From Paraglaciecola polaris LMG 21857 (GTDB lineage: Bacteria; Pseudomonadota; Gammaproteobacteria; Enterobacterales; Alteromonadaceae), in contig NZ_BAER01000061.1 of NCBI RefSeq assembly GCF_000315055.1, positions 1 to 40,178 on the forward strand: 40,178 nt of DNA, read 5' to 3'. The notes beneath the pieces were generated by a model. The model saw only the letters and a program-made list of their open reading frames with translations. It made no database searches and was not told the DNA's origin. Positions 8,167 through 17,465 of the stretch are shown piece after piece. Made by a program: the position numbers and the translations under genes. Numbering within the stretch: the stretch's first letter is position 1; the number at the start of each line of letters is the position of its first letter.

Positions 8167-8808
8167 TTAAACTATAACCTTTTTGAAAATGCGTGCGGGA
8201 TAGCAAATTGTATTTTTATCTACATCTTTAGTGATGATGGTTCCCGCTCCGATAACAACATTCTCATTTACATTGATCGACTGAATAACTGAGGAGCCAG
8301 TACCAAAATGGACATTCGCTTTAGAGGTAACTTGTCCACTAATCGTAGCGCCTGGCGCGACATGGTTATTGCTTCCTATAGAACAATCATGATCAACTAT
8401 TGAACCAGAGTTTACGATACTATTGTAACCAACGCTTGCCCCTGTTTGGATAATAGCGCCACGCATTACTTGTGTACCTTCGCCTAAATAGGCATACGCT
8501 GACACGTCAGCTTTTTTTGAAACTAGTGTTGCAAAGCTATAGCCTAGTTCTTTATATTTATAATAAAAGTCAGCTCTTAATGTACAGCCTGGTAAAGAGC
8601 CAATACCATTGACTAACTCAATCGTTGATTTATCAAACTGTAATACATCTTCATCACACTTAAACCAATTGACATCTGAAAATAATTTTTGATTAGTCGC
8701 TGCATAAGGAGATACATAACCAACAATATTAATTCTTTGTTCAATCAATATCTCCAATAGTACTGATGCATGTCCTCCACCACCAATTAACAAAACGCCG
8801 TTACTCAT
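8167..8808 (-). CDS. legH: NeuD/PglD-type sugar N-acetyltransferase, LegH
   Basis: This 213-residue acetyltransferase of the NeuD/PglD type opens with a Rossmann-like sugar-nucleotide domain (VLLIGGGGHASVLLEIL), followed from about residue 95 by left-handed beta-helix repeats such as IGSNNHVAPGATISGQV and VVIGAGTIITKDV. In legionaminic acid pathways LegH acetylates the 4-amino group made by LegC, using acetyl-CoA. The conserved His in DHDCSIGSNNHVAPG fits the PglD catalytic base region. Its start overlaps the end of legI by 8 bases. A NeuD-like role in O-acetylation or synthase stabilisation is possible, but it is the natural candidate for the required N-acetylation step in this cluster. Confidence 0.82.
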   Translation of the reverse strand: MSNGVLLIGGGGHASVLLEILIEQRINIVGYVSPYAATNQKLFSDVNWFKCDEDVLQFDKSTIELVNGIGSLPGCTLRADFYYKYKELGYSFATLVSKKADVSAYAYLGEGTQVMRGAIIQTGASVGYNSIVNSGSIVDHDCSIGSNNHVAPGATISGQVTSKANVHFGTGSSVIQSINVNENVVIGAGTIITKDVDKNTICYPARIFKKVIV

Positions 8809-9874
8809 TAATTAGATCGCCTAACTGATAGTTATGTTTTGCCTCACAACCAAGTAAACTCCAATAATCAATAGGGTTTTGTCCTGTGCCAGGACGTTTT
8901 ATAGCTAAGTTATCCGCACTAAAAACAGTTCCTTTCGTAATAACTTGCTCAGCAACAAGACTTTTTCTTGCTACCGATTTATTTTTCACTTCAGATGGCA
9001 TCGGGCCTTTTAAACCATCACCGAGCGCTAACTCAACATCTCGAATCCCACGAATCATTGCTTCTAATTCATCAGGCTCCAGAGAAGCCTTATGGTCTGG
9101 CCCTTCCATGTTTTTATCTAATGTAAAGTGTTTTTCTATTACCTTTGCTCCACGGGCAACTGCGGCAATAGGTATATTGATACCCGCACTATGATCTGAA
9201 TAACCAATAGCCAGTTTAAACGCACTGGCTATTGTATCCATCGCACGAAGGTTAATATCCCGCAAAGGTGCCGGATATTCTGTCGTACAGTGAAGAATTG
9301 TAACTTTTTCCTTTAGCATCTTTTGTCCGAGTTCTGAGTAATATGCTCTTTCAAAAGCTTGAATACTGGGCGTCTCCGTTTTACTCGCGACATAACCGAA
9401 GGCTATAACCCCTAATGCTATTTCTATTTCGGCAAGCGTAGCCATTCCTGTAGAAACAATTAAATCACAGCCAGTTTGAGCGTGCTCAAGCACTAGCGGT
9501 GCATTAGTCAAATCACCAGAGGGTATTTTTAATCTCGTTAACTTTAAATCATGAACTAAAAATTTTAAACTTTCAGAATCAAATGCCGTAGATAGAAACT
9601 CAATCCCTAACTTATTGCAATATTCAACCAACTCCAAATGCAATTCAAAACTTAATTCTAGCCGACTGAGCATATCCAGTTGAGACTCTTTCTTTTGGGT
9701 ATTAGTTACTTGATAATCAGCTTGTTTTGCATTGGCTGTAACCAACTTAGATGCTTTGAAAGTCTGAAATTTAACTATATCTGCCCCAGCTTTGTAAGCT
9801 GCATCAATAAGCTTAAATGCAAGTTCTTCATGTCCGTTATGATTTACACCTGCCTCAGCAATAATTAACGTCAT
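8801..9874 (-). CDS. legI: N,N'-diacetyllegionaminate synthase (NeuB family)
   Basis: This 357-residue NeuB-family synthase begins with IIAEAGVNHNGHEELAFKL and contains KFQTFKASKLVT, TEYPAPLRDINL and YSDHSAGINIP, all conserved in the TIM-barrel PEP-condensing domain. It ends with an antifreeze-like SAF domain from about residue 295. It condenses phosphoenolpyruvate with a 2,4-diacetamido-2,4,6-trideoxy-hexose to make the nine-carbon acid. Length and motifs are complete, including histidines expected to bind the metal. It overlaps legG by 4 bases and legH by 8. LegI and PseI cannot be told apart with certainty by eye; the hydrolysing epimerase (LegG type) next door points to legionaminate. Confidence 0.88.
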   Translation of the reverse strand: MTLIIAEAGVNHNGHEELAFKLIDAAYKAGADIVKFQTFKASKLVTANAKQADYQVTNTQKKESQLDMLSRLELSFELHLELVEYCNKLGIEFLSTAFDSESLKFLVHDLKLTRLKIPSGDLTNAPLVLEHAQTGCDLIVSTGMATLAEIEIALGVIAFGYVASKTETPSIQAFERAYYSELGQKMLKEKVTILHCTTEYPAPLRDINLRAMDTIASAFKLAIGYSDHSAGINIPIAAVARGAKVIEKHFTLDKNMEGPDHKASLEPDELEAMIRGIRDVELALGDGLKGPMPSEVKNKSVARKSLVAEQVITKGTVFSADNLAIKRPGTGQNPIDYWSLLGCEAKHNYQLGDLINE

Positions 9875-11037
9875 ATTATTTTCTCCACATTCAAGTCGTA
9901 GAATGATTTAAATGGATTTACTTTTAACTCTTTGAGTAAAGTTACTATTTGACTTGATGCATCACCTTGCCCATAGGGATTTAAAACGACTTCATCGTTA
10001 GTTTTATATGTTTTCTTAATCCCAGCAGCGATGGCATTTACAATATCTTTTCTGTAAGGCTTACAATGAATGACGCTCTTTGCAGCTAATCTGCCTTTTT
10101 GCCGTATACCTATATCGATAGTTGCAACATCAAAAGAAGGTACTTCGATAATGCCACTTGACGAATTACCAATGACAGCGGATGAATACTTAACTGCACT
10201 AAGGTATCTTTTTTGTCCTAGTGACGGGATCGCTAAGACCCTACCAGTATTATCACTAGCGTAATTTTCGAGTAAAGGAATGATACTTCTTCCACCATCA
10301 TCAGCATTCGGGTAAGTAAGAATAACTTGATACTCAGGAAATTCGTCTAGGCTATCAAGTAGCTCTTTAAAAGAAGATTCAGGCTCTTCACCAGTTAATG
10401 TAACAGGATGATATGTCACCACGAAAAACGACTTTCGTAAACGAAACCCGAGTGATTCAGACAGCTCATCAACTGACATGAAGCTGCCGCGATTTAGATG
10501 ATCTAAGCCGACAGCACCGACATTAAAAACTCGCTCTGGCGCTTCTCCAAGCTGAATGACACGCTGCCGGTATTCTTCTGTTGAGGTACCATGTAAATAA
10601 CTTAATTTAGTTATTGCATGACGAATTGCATCATCATACGCACCTTCCGTAATTTCGCCACCATGCAAATGGATGATTGGAATGCCCAAAATCATGGCTG
10701 TTTGTGCCATAGCTAATGCCTCAAAACGGTCTCCAAGAATGACAATAACATCGGGTTTTTGGCGACTTAAAGCGTCAGTAAAACCAAGAACTCCTAGCCC
10801 AATGCTTTTAGCTACTCCTTCTTTGGTATCTGATGACATTAACGTTTCTATCTTTTCACTGATTGTAAAACCGTCTGATTCAATAGACTTGTAAGTTAAA
10901 CCGAACTCCGGGGATAAATGCATACCTGAGACAATCAATATCAACTCTAATTCGTCATCGTTATCTATGTCTTTTAACAACCAATATAATAAACCGTATT
11001 CAGCTCTCGTGCCGGAAAATACACCAACCTTTATCAT
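9871..11037 (-). CDS. legG: Hydrolysing NDP-sugar 2-epimerase, LegG (NeuC family)
   Basis: This 388-residue NeuC/LegG-type epimerase of the GT-B fold has GVFSGTRAEYGLLYWLL at the N-terminus, VILGDRFEALAMA and HLHGGEITEG in the middle, and IGNSSSGIIEVPSF near residue 285, the signature of UDP-GlcNAc 2-epimerases that hydrolyse the nucleotide. In this pathway it inverts C2 of the 2,4-diacetamido sugar and releases the nucleotide to give the manno sugar used by legI. A hydrolysing 2-epimerase separates the legionaminate route from the pseudaminate route, which uses a PseG hydrolase. It overlaps legI by 4 bases and lies one base after legC. Confidence 0.88.
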   Translation of the reverse strand: MIKVGVFSGTRAEYGLLYWLLKDIDNDDELELILIVSGMHLSPEFGLTYKSIESDGFTISEKIETLMSSDTKEGVAKSIGLGVLGFTDALSRQKPDVIVILGDRFEALAMAQTAMILGIPIIHLHGGEITEGAYDDAIRHAITKLSYLHGTSTEEYRQRVIQLGEAPERVFNVGAVGLDHLNRGSFMSVDELSESLGFRLRKSFFVVTYHPVTLTGEEPESSFKELLDSLDEFPEYQVILTYPNADDGGRSIIPLLENYASDNTGRVLAIPSLGQKRYLSAVKYSSAVIGNSSSGIIEVPSFDVATIDIGIRQKGRLAAKSVIHCKPYRKDIVNAIAAGIKKTYKTNDEVVLNPYGQGDASSQIVTLLKELKVNPFKSFYDLNVEKII

Positions 11038-11038
11038 T

Positions 11039-12184
11039 TCATGTCCCGATGGGTGAACTAGGTAAGTTCACTAAACGTTTTTCTATAAATTCGGAATAAT
11101 ACAAATCGCCCCGCTTTGAATCAGTAAACATCGGAAGCTTGTGCATTAACTGCCATATAGGTCTTGTCATCACACCAGACTGATTTGTAGCTGTAATCAA
11201 CTCATCACGAGAGCTTACATCGGGGCAAATAACCGAATTTAACCAAAAATTTGAATGGGCATATGCTGGTTCGTCAACAAACTGAAAATCAGTCCCTTTA
11301 AAAAAGGACTTATATTGCATTGCTAAATCACGTTTAGAGACAAGGAACTTTTCTAATGATTCCATTTGGGCACAGCCGAGAGCCGCATTCAAATTTGGCA
11401 TACGATAATTAAAACCCGGCTCGTCATGGAAAAACTCATAGGGGTGCGGCACTTTGGATGTCGTTGTTACATGTTTAGTCCGCTCTCCCGCTTTAACGGA
11501 TTTGCACAAGACCATACCACCACCTCCTGTGGTGATTATTTTATTTCCATTAAAACTTAACGCGCCAAATTCACCGACTGTACCGGTATGAACCCCTTTG
11601 TAAAAAGAGCCCAAACTTTCCGCTGCATCCTCAATTAATACAAGATTCCATTTATTGCATACCCTGAGGATTTCATCTAGCTCTACTGGGTGCCCAAAGG
11701 TATGCATTGGCATCACTGCTCGAATAACTTGCTTTGTATTTGTGTAAACGCATACACCGTCACAATTTAAATTGGCATTGTTTTCGAGGAACTCTGCTAA
11801 CGCAATAGGAGATAGCCCTAAGCTAGTTTTAGAAACATCTACAAAAACAGGCTCAGCCCCCATATGGTAAAGCGCATTACATGTAGCGACGAAGGTAAGT
11901 GATTGCGTTATAACTAAATCGCCCTGTTTAACACCGCTCATATAAAGCGCTGTGTGCAAAGCCGCTGTGCCGTTAACTACAGCTACCGCCTTGGCTGTCC
12001 CAGTATATTCCTCTATATCTTTCTCAAAACGTGTTACAAACGCACCAACACTCGAAACAAATGTACTGTTTATGGTTTCGGTAACATATTTATTTTCGTT
12101 TCCAGAGAAAGTTGGAGCATGAAGAGGAATAAACTCGTTGGTTCCATATAACTGCTTAATAAAATCAATTAACTTAGTATTCAT
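11039..12184 (-). CDS. legC: LegC-family PLP-dependent sugar aminotransferase
   Basis: This 381-residue DegT/DnrJ/EryC1 family aminotransferase carries VVNGTAALHTAL near residue 70, the cofactor aspartate region IEDAAESLGS (residues 185-193), and the PLP lysine Lys215 in SFNGNKIITTGGGG. It should transfer an amino group from glutamate to C4 of the 4-keto-6-deoxy intermediate made by LegB. The N-terminal stretch FIPLHAPTFSGNENKYV is typical of the LegC subgroup rather than PseC. The gene sits 2 bases after legB and one base before legG, matching the reaction order LegB, LegC, LegH, LegG, LegI. Length is normal and no key residue is missing. Confidence 0.88.
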   Translation of the reverse strand: MNTKLIDFIKQLYGTNEFIPLHAPTFSGNENKYVTETINSTFVSSVGAFVTRFEKDIEEYTGTAKAVAVVNGTAALHTALYMSGVKQGDLVITQSLTFVATCNALYHMGAEPVFVDVSKTSLGLSPIALAEFLENNANLNCDGVCVYTNTKQVIRAVMPMHTFGHPVELDEILRVCNKWNLVLIEDAAESLGSFYKGVHTGTVGEFGALSFNGNKIITTGGGGMVLCKSVKAGERTKHVTTTSKVPHPYEFFHDEPGFNYRMPNLNAALGCAQMESLEKFLVSKRDLAMQYKSFFKGTDFQFVDEPAYAHSNFWLNSVICPDVSSRDELITATNQSGVMTRPIWQLMHKLPMFTDSKRGDLYYSEFIEKRLVNLPSSPIGT

Positions 12185-12186
12185 CG

Positions 12187-13377
12187 TTACATCTTGCCGT
12201 CGAGGTATTTGCCTGTTTCTTTATGGCCAAAATCAGGAAGCATTTTGAAAAATAGATTAACGATGTCTTCTTTAGACCAGCTTTTTTTATATTTCATTGT
12301 AGATATCACTGATTCGAATGTTTGTAGCAATTCTTCGTCGAAGCTTTCACCATTCTTGATGATGCCTAAATTATCGAAACGCTCCATATCCAGAATTTCA
12401 TTATCAGTGAAAAACTCTTCAAAATCCTTCTCCCCCGTAGTGTCACTAGTAGTGAACAAACATGGCCATTTCCCGTGAGCTGGTAACGTGTGGACCAACT
12501 CTCTAGCTTCTTCTTCAGAATTACATAGATAGGCTTCATAGCCCAAATCGGATAGGAATTTAACGGCTATATCAGCAAACGAGATGAGATGAAGGGACTC
12601 ACTCAACTTTGGAAAAAAAATATCGCGGTTCTGACCGAATATACATGACATCAAACACAATTCGCCAGACTCTTGAGGGGTAACGAAATATCGCTTTATA
12701 TCTTCCGGCGCGACAATAGGTTGTCGCTTCTGAATACGCTGGTTAAAGCCATGTAGTAACGAACCATCTGAAAACGCAACGTTGGCAAATCGAGCCGTTG
12801 AAATATCAATTTTCTGACTTCTACGCATCAAAAACATTTCCATAATTCGCTTAGATGCGCCCATCATATTTACCGGATTAGCAGCTTTATCTGTAGAAAC
12901 ACAAAAGTATTTTTTTGTCCCGTTTTCAATCGATTGTTGAATAGTTTTATCAGTATTAAAGATATTTACATCTATCATGCGCATAAGTGTGAAAGGGTCT
13001 TTCTCACTTCGGACATGCTTCAACGCAGACAAATTTAGGACATAGTCATATTTACCGTCGGCTTTAATGAAAGCATCATATTCTACCGATCCGATATCGA
13101 GCGCAAACGTTTGAAAGTCACCAGTGATATAGCCAAACGAACTTCGAATATCCCGCACCAGCTCTACCATATTGTTTTCGCTGATATCTACCACGTGAAG
13201 CTTTTTTGGATTTCGTTTGAATATTTCTTTAGTCACCGCCTGCCCAATTGAGCCTGCTCCACCTAAAACTAAAAACGATGAACTACTTACTATTTCTTCC
13301 AGAGACTGTTCAGAAGTCAATAGGTCTTGTAAAAACAGTGCCGATACCCGACCTATTAACGGTAATATATTTGACAT
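12187..13377 (-). CDS. legB: NDP-GlcNAc 4,6-dehydratase, LegB
   Basis: This 396-residue protein belongs to the extended SDR polysaccharide biosynthesis protein family (CapD/FlaA1-like, soluble form). The nucleotide-binding motif LVLGGAGSIGQAV lies at residues 37-49, LNLSALKHVRSEKDPF is a conserved substrate-side stretch, and the active-site lysine lies in MMGASKRIMEMF. It lacks the membrane segments of CapD. LegB removes water from the nucleotide-linked GlcNAc to give the 4-keto-6-deoxy sugar that LegC aminates; in the Campylobacter route the substrate is GDP-GlcNAc, and PtmE nearby suggests the same here. It is the first sugar-synthesis gene after wzz, 15 bases downstream. Confidence 0.87.
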   Translation of the reverse strand: MSNILPLIGRVSALFLQDLLTSEQSLEEIVSSSSFLVLGGAGSIGQAVTKEIFKRNPKKLHVVDISENNMVELVRDIRSSFGYITGDFQTFALDIGSVEYDAFIKADGKYDYVLNLSALKHVRSEKDPFTLMRMIDVNIFNTDKTIQQSIENGTKKYFCVSTDKAANPVNMMGASKRIMEMFLMRRSQKIDISTARFANVAFSDGSLLHGFNQRIQKRQPIVAPEDIKRYFVTPQESGELCLMSCIFGQNRDIFFPKLSESLHLISFADIAVKFLSDLGYEAYLCNSEEEARELVHTLPAHGKWPCLFTTSDTTGEKDFEEFFTDNEILDMERFDNLGIIKNGESFDEELLQTFESVISTMKYKKSWSKEDIVNLFFKMLPDFGHKETGKYLDGKM

Positions 13378-13392
13378 GAATAAACTCCAATA

Positions 13393-14394
13393 TTACTTAC
13401 TATAAGCTTCAAAAGTTTTTCGCAAATGCTTTATCAGAACAAAAAAAACGCTTAATAAAACACCTAGAAATATTCCTAGTAATACAATTAACGCTCTTTT
13501 GGGCTTAAATTTTATTTCTGGAACTAAGGCAGGGTCAATCGTTTTAAATACGTACTCGTCACGTACTTCTGCAAACATCAACGTTTTAGCTTGCTCCTCT
13601 ATTAATTGAAAGAGCAAGGTCTTTTGTTCGACGATATTGGTTTTACCTATTTGCGACTCAAGATAACTAATACTTCGTTCAGCTTCTTTTTTATCACGGA
13701 ATTTCATTACTAAATTAATATCATTAATTAACCAATCAACCCATTGTTTAGCTATATAAGGTGAGTAGTGCTCTAAACTAATATTCACCATGCCACTGTC
13801 TTTCGACTGCTCGACACTAAATAATTTCGTGAACTCAATATTAGCTTCCTGCATAGACGGTTTAGGCTGCCTAGGTGGCTTCATATCTCTTAGCCATTCG
13901 TCCTTATCATATGAATAAAGCTCTTCGTCATAGATAATCGTATTACTAGATAAATCCCACCCCTTAGCCGCCATTAAATCGGGTAAAATATTATGTTTTT
14001 GCGCAAACCTCGCAAAGAACTCACGAGATTTTAAGATCTCTATTGCCATGCCTGTTTTATCACTTTTGGCACCGCCTAAACTAACACCCGCTAGCGATGC
14101 CAAACCACCAAACTGGCCCGCTAAGCCTGCTAAGCCACCTTGTTGCTCAGCATCTGCTGGGGCAAGTAGCGCTTCTGATTTATATATATTGGGTAGGCTT
14201 AATGCGTAAAGTACAGAAGCAACCGCGAAAATAGCGGTGACTGTTATAATAATCCATTTACCACTCCAAATTACATTCCACAGTTCTCGCAGGTCAATTT
14301 CATCATCGTTATTCTGCGCCTGAAGCATATCAGGTGAGATGGTTACATATTGAACCTTGTCGTTCGTTGAGCTGTTATTTTGTATATCAGTCAT
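13393..14394 (-). CDS. wzz: Wzz-type polysaccharide chain-length determinant
   Basis: This 333-residue inner membrane polysaccharide co-polymerase has a cytoplasmic N-terminus, a first membrane helix near residues 50-70, a large periplasmic region with coiled-coil character, and a second helix near residues 302-322. The motif LSLPNIYKSEALLAPA after the first helix and PEIKFKPKRALIVLLG at the second are typical of Wzz family PCP proteins. It has no C-terminal tyrosine-kinase domain, so it is a PCP-1-like rather than a Wzc-type protein. Close homologues would be the OtnB/WbfE proteins paired with OtnA/WbfF in Vibrio. It lies 30 bases downstream of the SLBB export gene, giving the order export, chain length, sugar synthesis. 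Confidence 0.85.
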   Translation of the reverse strand: MTDIQNNSSTNDKVQYVTISPDMLQAQNNDDEIDLRELWNVIWSGKWIIITVTAIFAVASVLYALSLPNIYKSEALLAPADAEQQGGLAGLAGQFGGLASLAGVSLGGAKSDKTGMAIEILKSREFFARFAQKHNILPDLMAAKGWDLSSNTIIYDEELYSYDKDEWLRDMKPPRQPKPSMQEANIEFTKLFSVEQSKDSGMVNISLEHYSPYIAKQWVDWLINDINLVMKFRDKKEAERSISYLESQIGKTNIVEQKTLLFQLIEEQAKTLMFAEVRDEYVFKTIDPALVPEIKFKPKRALIVLLGIFLGVLLSVFFVLIKHLRKTFEAYSK

Positions 14395-14424
14395 ATCAAT
14401 TACTCAAATTTATCGTTTACGATG

Positions 14425-17199
14425 TTACAGATTGCCAATTGCAATTAATGCAATCGCTGACTGATAAGCTATTTGGGTAATGGTTTGCCATAAACCTAAG
14501 CGTTCATAATTTGTGACATCACGCGGTACCACTATAGTGTCGCCCGGCTCAAGTAAGGTTTCTTCTGAGCTAAACCAAAATGAAGATGCAGGGATCGTGA
14601 CCGAACCATCGGCTTTCACGACATAAACGTCGTCCATATCGGCACGGTCATTTTCGCCGCCCGAATTAGCAATGTATTGCTCAAGTGTTTTGCCATATTT
14701 AAACATGTGCGTGGAAGGCACAAATACTTCACCCACCACAGAGACGGATGATGAAATATTGGGCACAAACAATTTATCGCCATCTTTCAAAGACAAATCA
14801 GCGGTCGGGTTACCTGCGATTATTTGCGGCATATCGATGACTAAACGACCTACAGGTTCAGCTTCAAGCAATTCATCTAGTATCAATTTCGCTTCTTGAT
14901 AGTCTATGGTTTTAACATTTTGACTACCAGACAGGTTCGTTGAGGCAATCTGTTGACGTAAATTCTCGACTGATTTGTCTAAATTTTCTTTTTCACGCTC
15001 TTTAAGCTCTTCACGGGTAAAGATAACCGCTTTAACGGTCGCTTCATCGGTAAGCCCCCCAGCTCGTTTTATAATTTGCGCTAGCGTTTCACCTTTTTTG
15101 ATCTGATAAGTACCGGGGAAGACAACTTCACCCAGCAACTCTACTTTTTTATTTTCGTGCCAATCAGGGGTGCGTAATACGTTTAGGGTGTCTTTGCTTT
15201 GTAAGGCAATATTGTTGTTGCCTAACATAGAGTCAATTAAATCGATTTGAATATGTTCGATGCGCAGCGCATTGTCGCCGTCTAGCCCAGTGCGCGAAAT
15301 CTCTGCCTGTTGTAAATAGGCAGACTCTAATAAACCGCCGCCGGCGAGTATTAAATCACGCACGCTGGCGTTTTTCTGCACTGGGTACACACCCGGGAAT
15401 TTCACTTGACCAGTAATTTCAACTAATTTCAAAGGTGAACTTTGCGTACTTTCTTCTTCTAAACGCTCGATGATTGGCGCTAATAGTTCTTCTCGCGATA
15501 AGTATTTGGTTTTCTGCAAAATGAGGTATTTGTCGGTAAAGCTGGCTAAATCTAATTCTTGTAAAAAATTATTACTTCTGTCTTCGTCCTCTTCAGCACC
15601 GTTTTTATTGGTGGATTTACGTGAGTTTGACGAATTCGCTTGGTCGCGCAACGTCGTTTTAAATTGTGCATTTTGGCCGTTGCTACCCTGCTGATTGCTG
15701 GCACCAGATTGAACTGGAATATTGTTTACATAATTTACATTCTGTTCTTGCTGGTTAGCATTGAAACGAGAGTTATTAAGTCGTTCTGTGAATTCTTTGT
15801 TCTTTTTCTCTTCTTCGGCATCGGGATTGACAGGCGTAAAGCGATTAAAAAACACCACTTTATCAAAGGCGTTTAGCGCTGCGTTGTATTCACCTGATAG
15901 CACTTTAGCTGGCTCGAATTGCACAATTTCGCTTTGACGGGAAAATTTAGCCCCGCGCATAATTAACGCATAATCAACATCGGTTGTTCCCAGCAAGCTA
16001 TTACGATCCACTAAGTCAGCCAAGGTCAAGCCTGAGCGCCATTGTGTTAACCCAGGCGTAGAGTACGCCCCCATAATAACGACTGCGTTTGAAAATTCAT
16101 TGCCTGCGGCAGGTACGTTAATAAAATCGCCAGCTTCTAATTTGAATGAGCGGCCTTGATTATCGCGCATATTAACCGTTTTCACCTGAAAACCGTCGGC
16201 TGGGGTGCTTCTTGCTACTTGCAAACTTGATGCCGCAGCCGTGGGCAGCAAACCACCTGCGATATTTAGCATGCTTGCCATGGTATCGTTGTTTTTCGCT
16301 TCATATATGGCTGGGCGACGAACGTTGCCGTCCACGCTAACCAGTTTTTTCACTATGGGAATAAATATCACGTCGCCTTGCTGCAAACGCATATCTTTAT
16401 TGGTATCGCCAAGCACCAATAAATCGTATAAGTCGAATTCAGTCACTGTTTTACCAGCACGCTTCAATTGGATATGACGAAGTGAACCCACATCATTTAC
16501 CCCGCCGCTGGCAAAAAGCGCGTTGGTAATCGTTGATAATGCGCTGACCGTATAAGCACCCGGTTGATAAGCTTCACCCACCATGTATACCTGTATCGTG
16601 CGCAGCTCGCCCATACTGATGTTAGGTGTTACCCCAATAACCTGCTCACTGTAACGTTCAGTTAATTGTTTTTTAAATTCGTTGTAGCTCAAACCCGCCG
16701 CATTCATCGGCCCTAAGTCTGGTACTTCAATCACACCTTCATTATTGACCTGTAATTCATGCTGCTCGCTCACTTTACCGAATAATTGAACGCGGATACT
16801 GTCGCCAGGGCCCAAAATATAATCCGCAGGCACAGGTAAATTAGAAGGCGGTGCAAAAGATGCGCTTGACGATTTAAACAAATCGTAACCGAATGGTTTT
16901 AATTCTTTGCTTTTGTCTTTATTGGCGCTTTGCTCTGCCAAACGGGCAGCAATTTCATCTTCATCAACGTAACGGTTAATCTGAGTTTCGGGCTGAACCT
17001 GTACATTACTGCTATTACCACCAGATAAGTTTAAATCAGATAAATCTATACCCATTTGACGCGCTAGCGCTTCCTGTTGTGCCTTGGGCATGCTTTTAAA
17101 TTGTTCGATTTGCTGAGCAGATGGCGTAACAGCGTTAACTGGCGCGATAAGCATAAACGCAAGCGATGCGAATACCTGAAGTTTTAACTTTCTTAACAT
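14425..17199 (-). CDS. Large SLBB-domain polysaccharide export protein (OtnA/WbfF-like)
   Basis: This 924-residue periplasmic or outer-membrane export protein starts at the ATG at 17199: it follows an AGGGAT ribosome site and opens directly into a signal peptide (MLRKLKLQVFASLAFML, cleavage near VNA), whereas the longer open frame adds 17 unlikely residues. A Poly_export domain begins near YILGPGDSIRVQLFGKV, followed by several SLBB repeats with GGVND, GGLLP and GGLTDEA type loops. A low-complexity Asn/Gln/Ser-rich stretch and an acidic patch lie near residues 470-545. The end is hydrophobic (SAIALIAIGNL). No lipobox is visible, unlike classical Wza, and the protein is more than twice Wza's length, resembling Vibrio OtnA/WbfF. 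It is the first gene of the operon and should form the export channel. Confidence 0.85.
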   Translation of the reverse strand: MLRKLKLQVFASLAFMLIAPVNAVTPSAQQIEQFKSMPKAQQEALARQMGIDLSDLNLSGGNSSNVQVQPETQINRYVDEDEIAARLAEQSANKDKSKELKPFGYDLFKSSSASFAPPSNLPVPADYILGPGDSIRVQLFGKVSEQHELQVNNEGVIEVPDLGPMNAAGLSYNEFKKQLTERYSEQVIGVTPNISMGELRTIQVYMVGEAYQPGAYTVSALSTITNALFASGGVNDVGSLRHIQLKRAGKTVTEFDLYDLLVLGDTNKDMRLQQGDVIFIPIVKKLVSVDGNVRRPAIYEAKNNDTMASMLNIAGGLLPTAAASSLQVARSTPADGFQVKTVNMRDNQGRSFKLEAGDFINVPAAGNEFSNAVVIMGAYSTPGLTQWRSGLTLADLVDRNSLLGTTDVDYALIMRGAKFSRQSEIVQFEPAKVLSGEYNAALNAFDKVVFFNRFTPVNPDAEEEKKNKEFTERLNNSRFNANQQEQNVNYVNNIPVQSGASNQQGSNGQNAQFKTTLRDQANSSNSRKSTNKNGAEEDEDRSNNFLQELDLASFTDKYLILQKTKYLSREELLAPIIERLEEESTQSSPLKLVEITGQVKFPGVYPVQKNASVRDLILAGGGLLESAYLQQAEISRTGLDGDNALRIEHIQIDLIDSMLGNNNIALQSKDTLNVLRTPDWHENKKVELLGEVVFPGTYQIKKGETLAQIIKRAGGLTDEATVKAVIFTREELKEREKENLDKSVENLRQQIASTNLSGSQNVKTIDYQEAKLILDELLEAEPVGRLVIDMPQIIAGNPTADLSLKDGDKLFVPNISSSVSVVGEVFVPSTHMFKYGKTLEQYIANSGGENDRADMDDVYVVKADGSVTIPASSFWFSSEETLLEPGDTIVVPRDVTNYERLGLWQTITQIAYQSAIALIAIGNL

Positions 17200-17371
17200 A
17201 CTGCTATCCCTGTGGGTCTCAGAAGGCTGAAATGTGTACAATAGTGCCAAATAAATGGGGCAGCATGATAGCTGATTTGCAATGTGAGTGAAACGGTTTA
17301 TTTAGCTTAACGTTGTTGTTAAATCCCGACTGCAGTAAGCTAATAATTACACTGACTTTGCACCACCTTTC

Positions 17372-17400
17372 TTGTCATCATTCTCTAGCTCTAGTATAAA
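17372..17400 (+). promoter_or_regulatory. Sigma-70 promoter of the peptide transporter gene
   Basis: TTGTCA at 17372-17377 and TATAAA at 17395-17400 are separated by exactly 17 bases, a near-consensus sigma-70 promoter pointing at the transporter. Transcription would begin near 17407, giving a leader of about 120 bases before the ATG at 17530. This is seen in the sequence; activity is inferred. Confidence 0.6.
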
Positions 17401-17465
17401 CGTGGCTGAAAATCGTTAACTACCGTTAGAGTAGTCGGCAAAAACAATAATCATAACCAGACTGT

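Noticed and set aside
17424-17440. Possible ops element (CGGTAG on the minus strand) before the polysaccharide operon.
   Set aside because: Six matching bases without the leading GG or the rest of the element are expected by chance.
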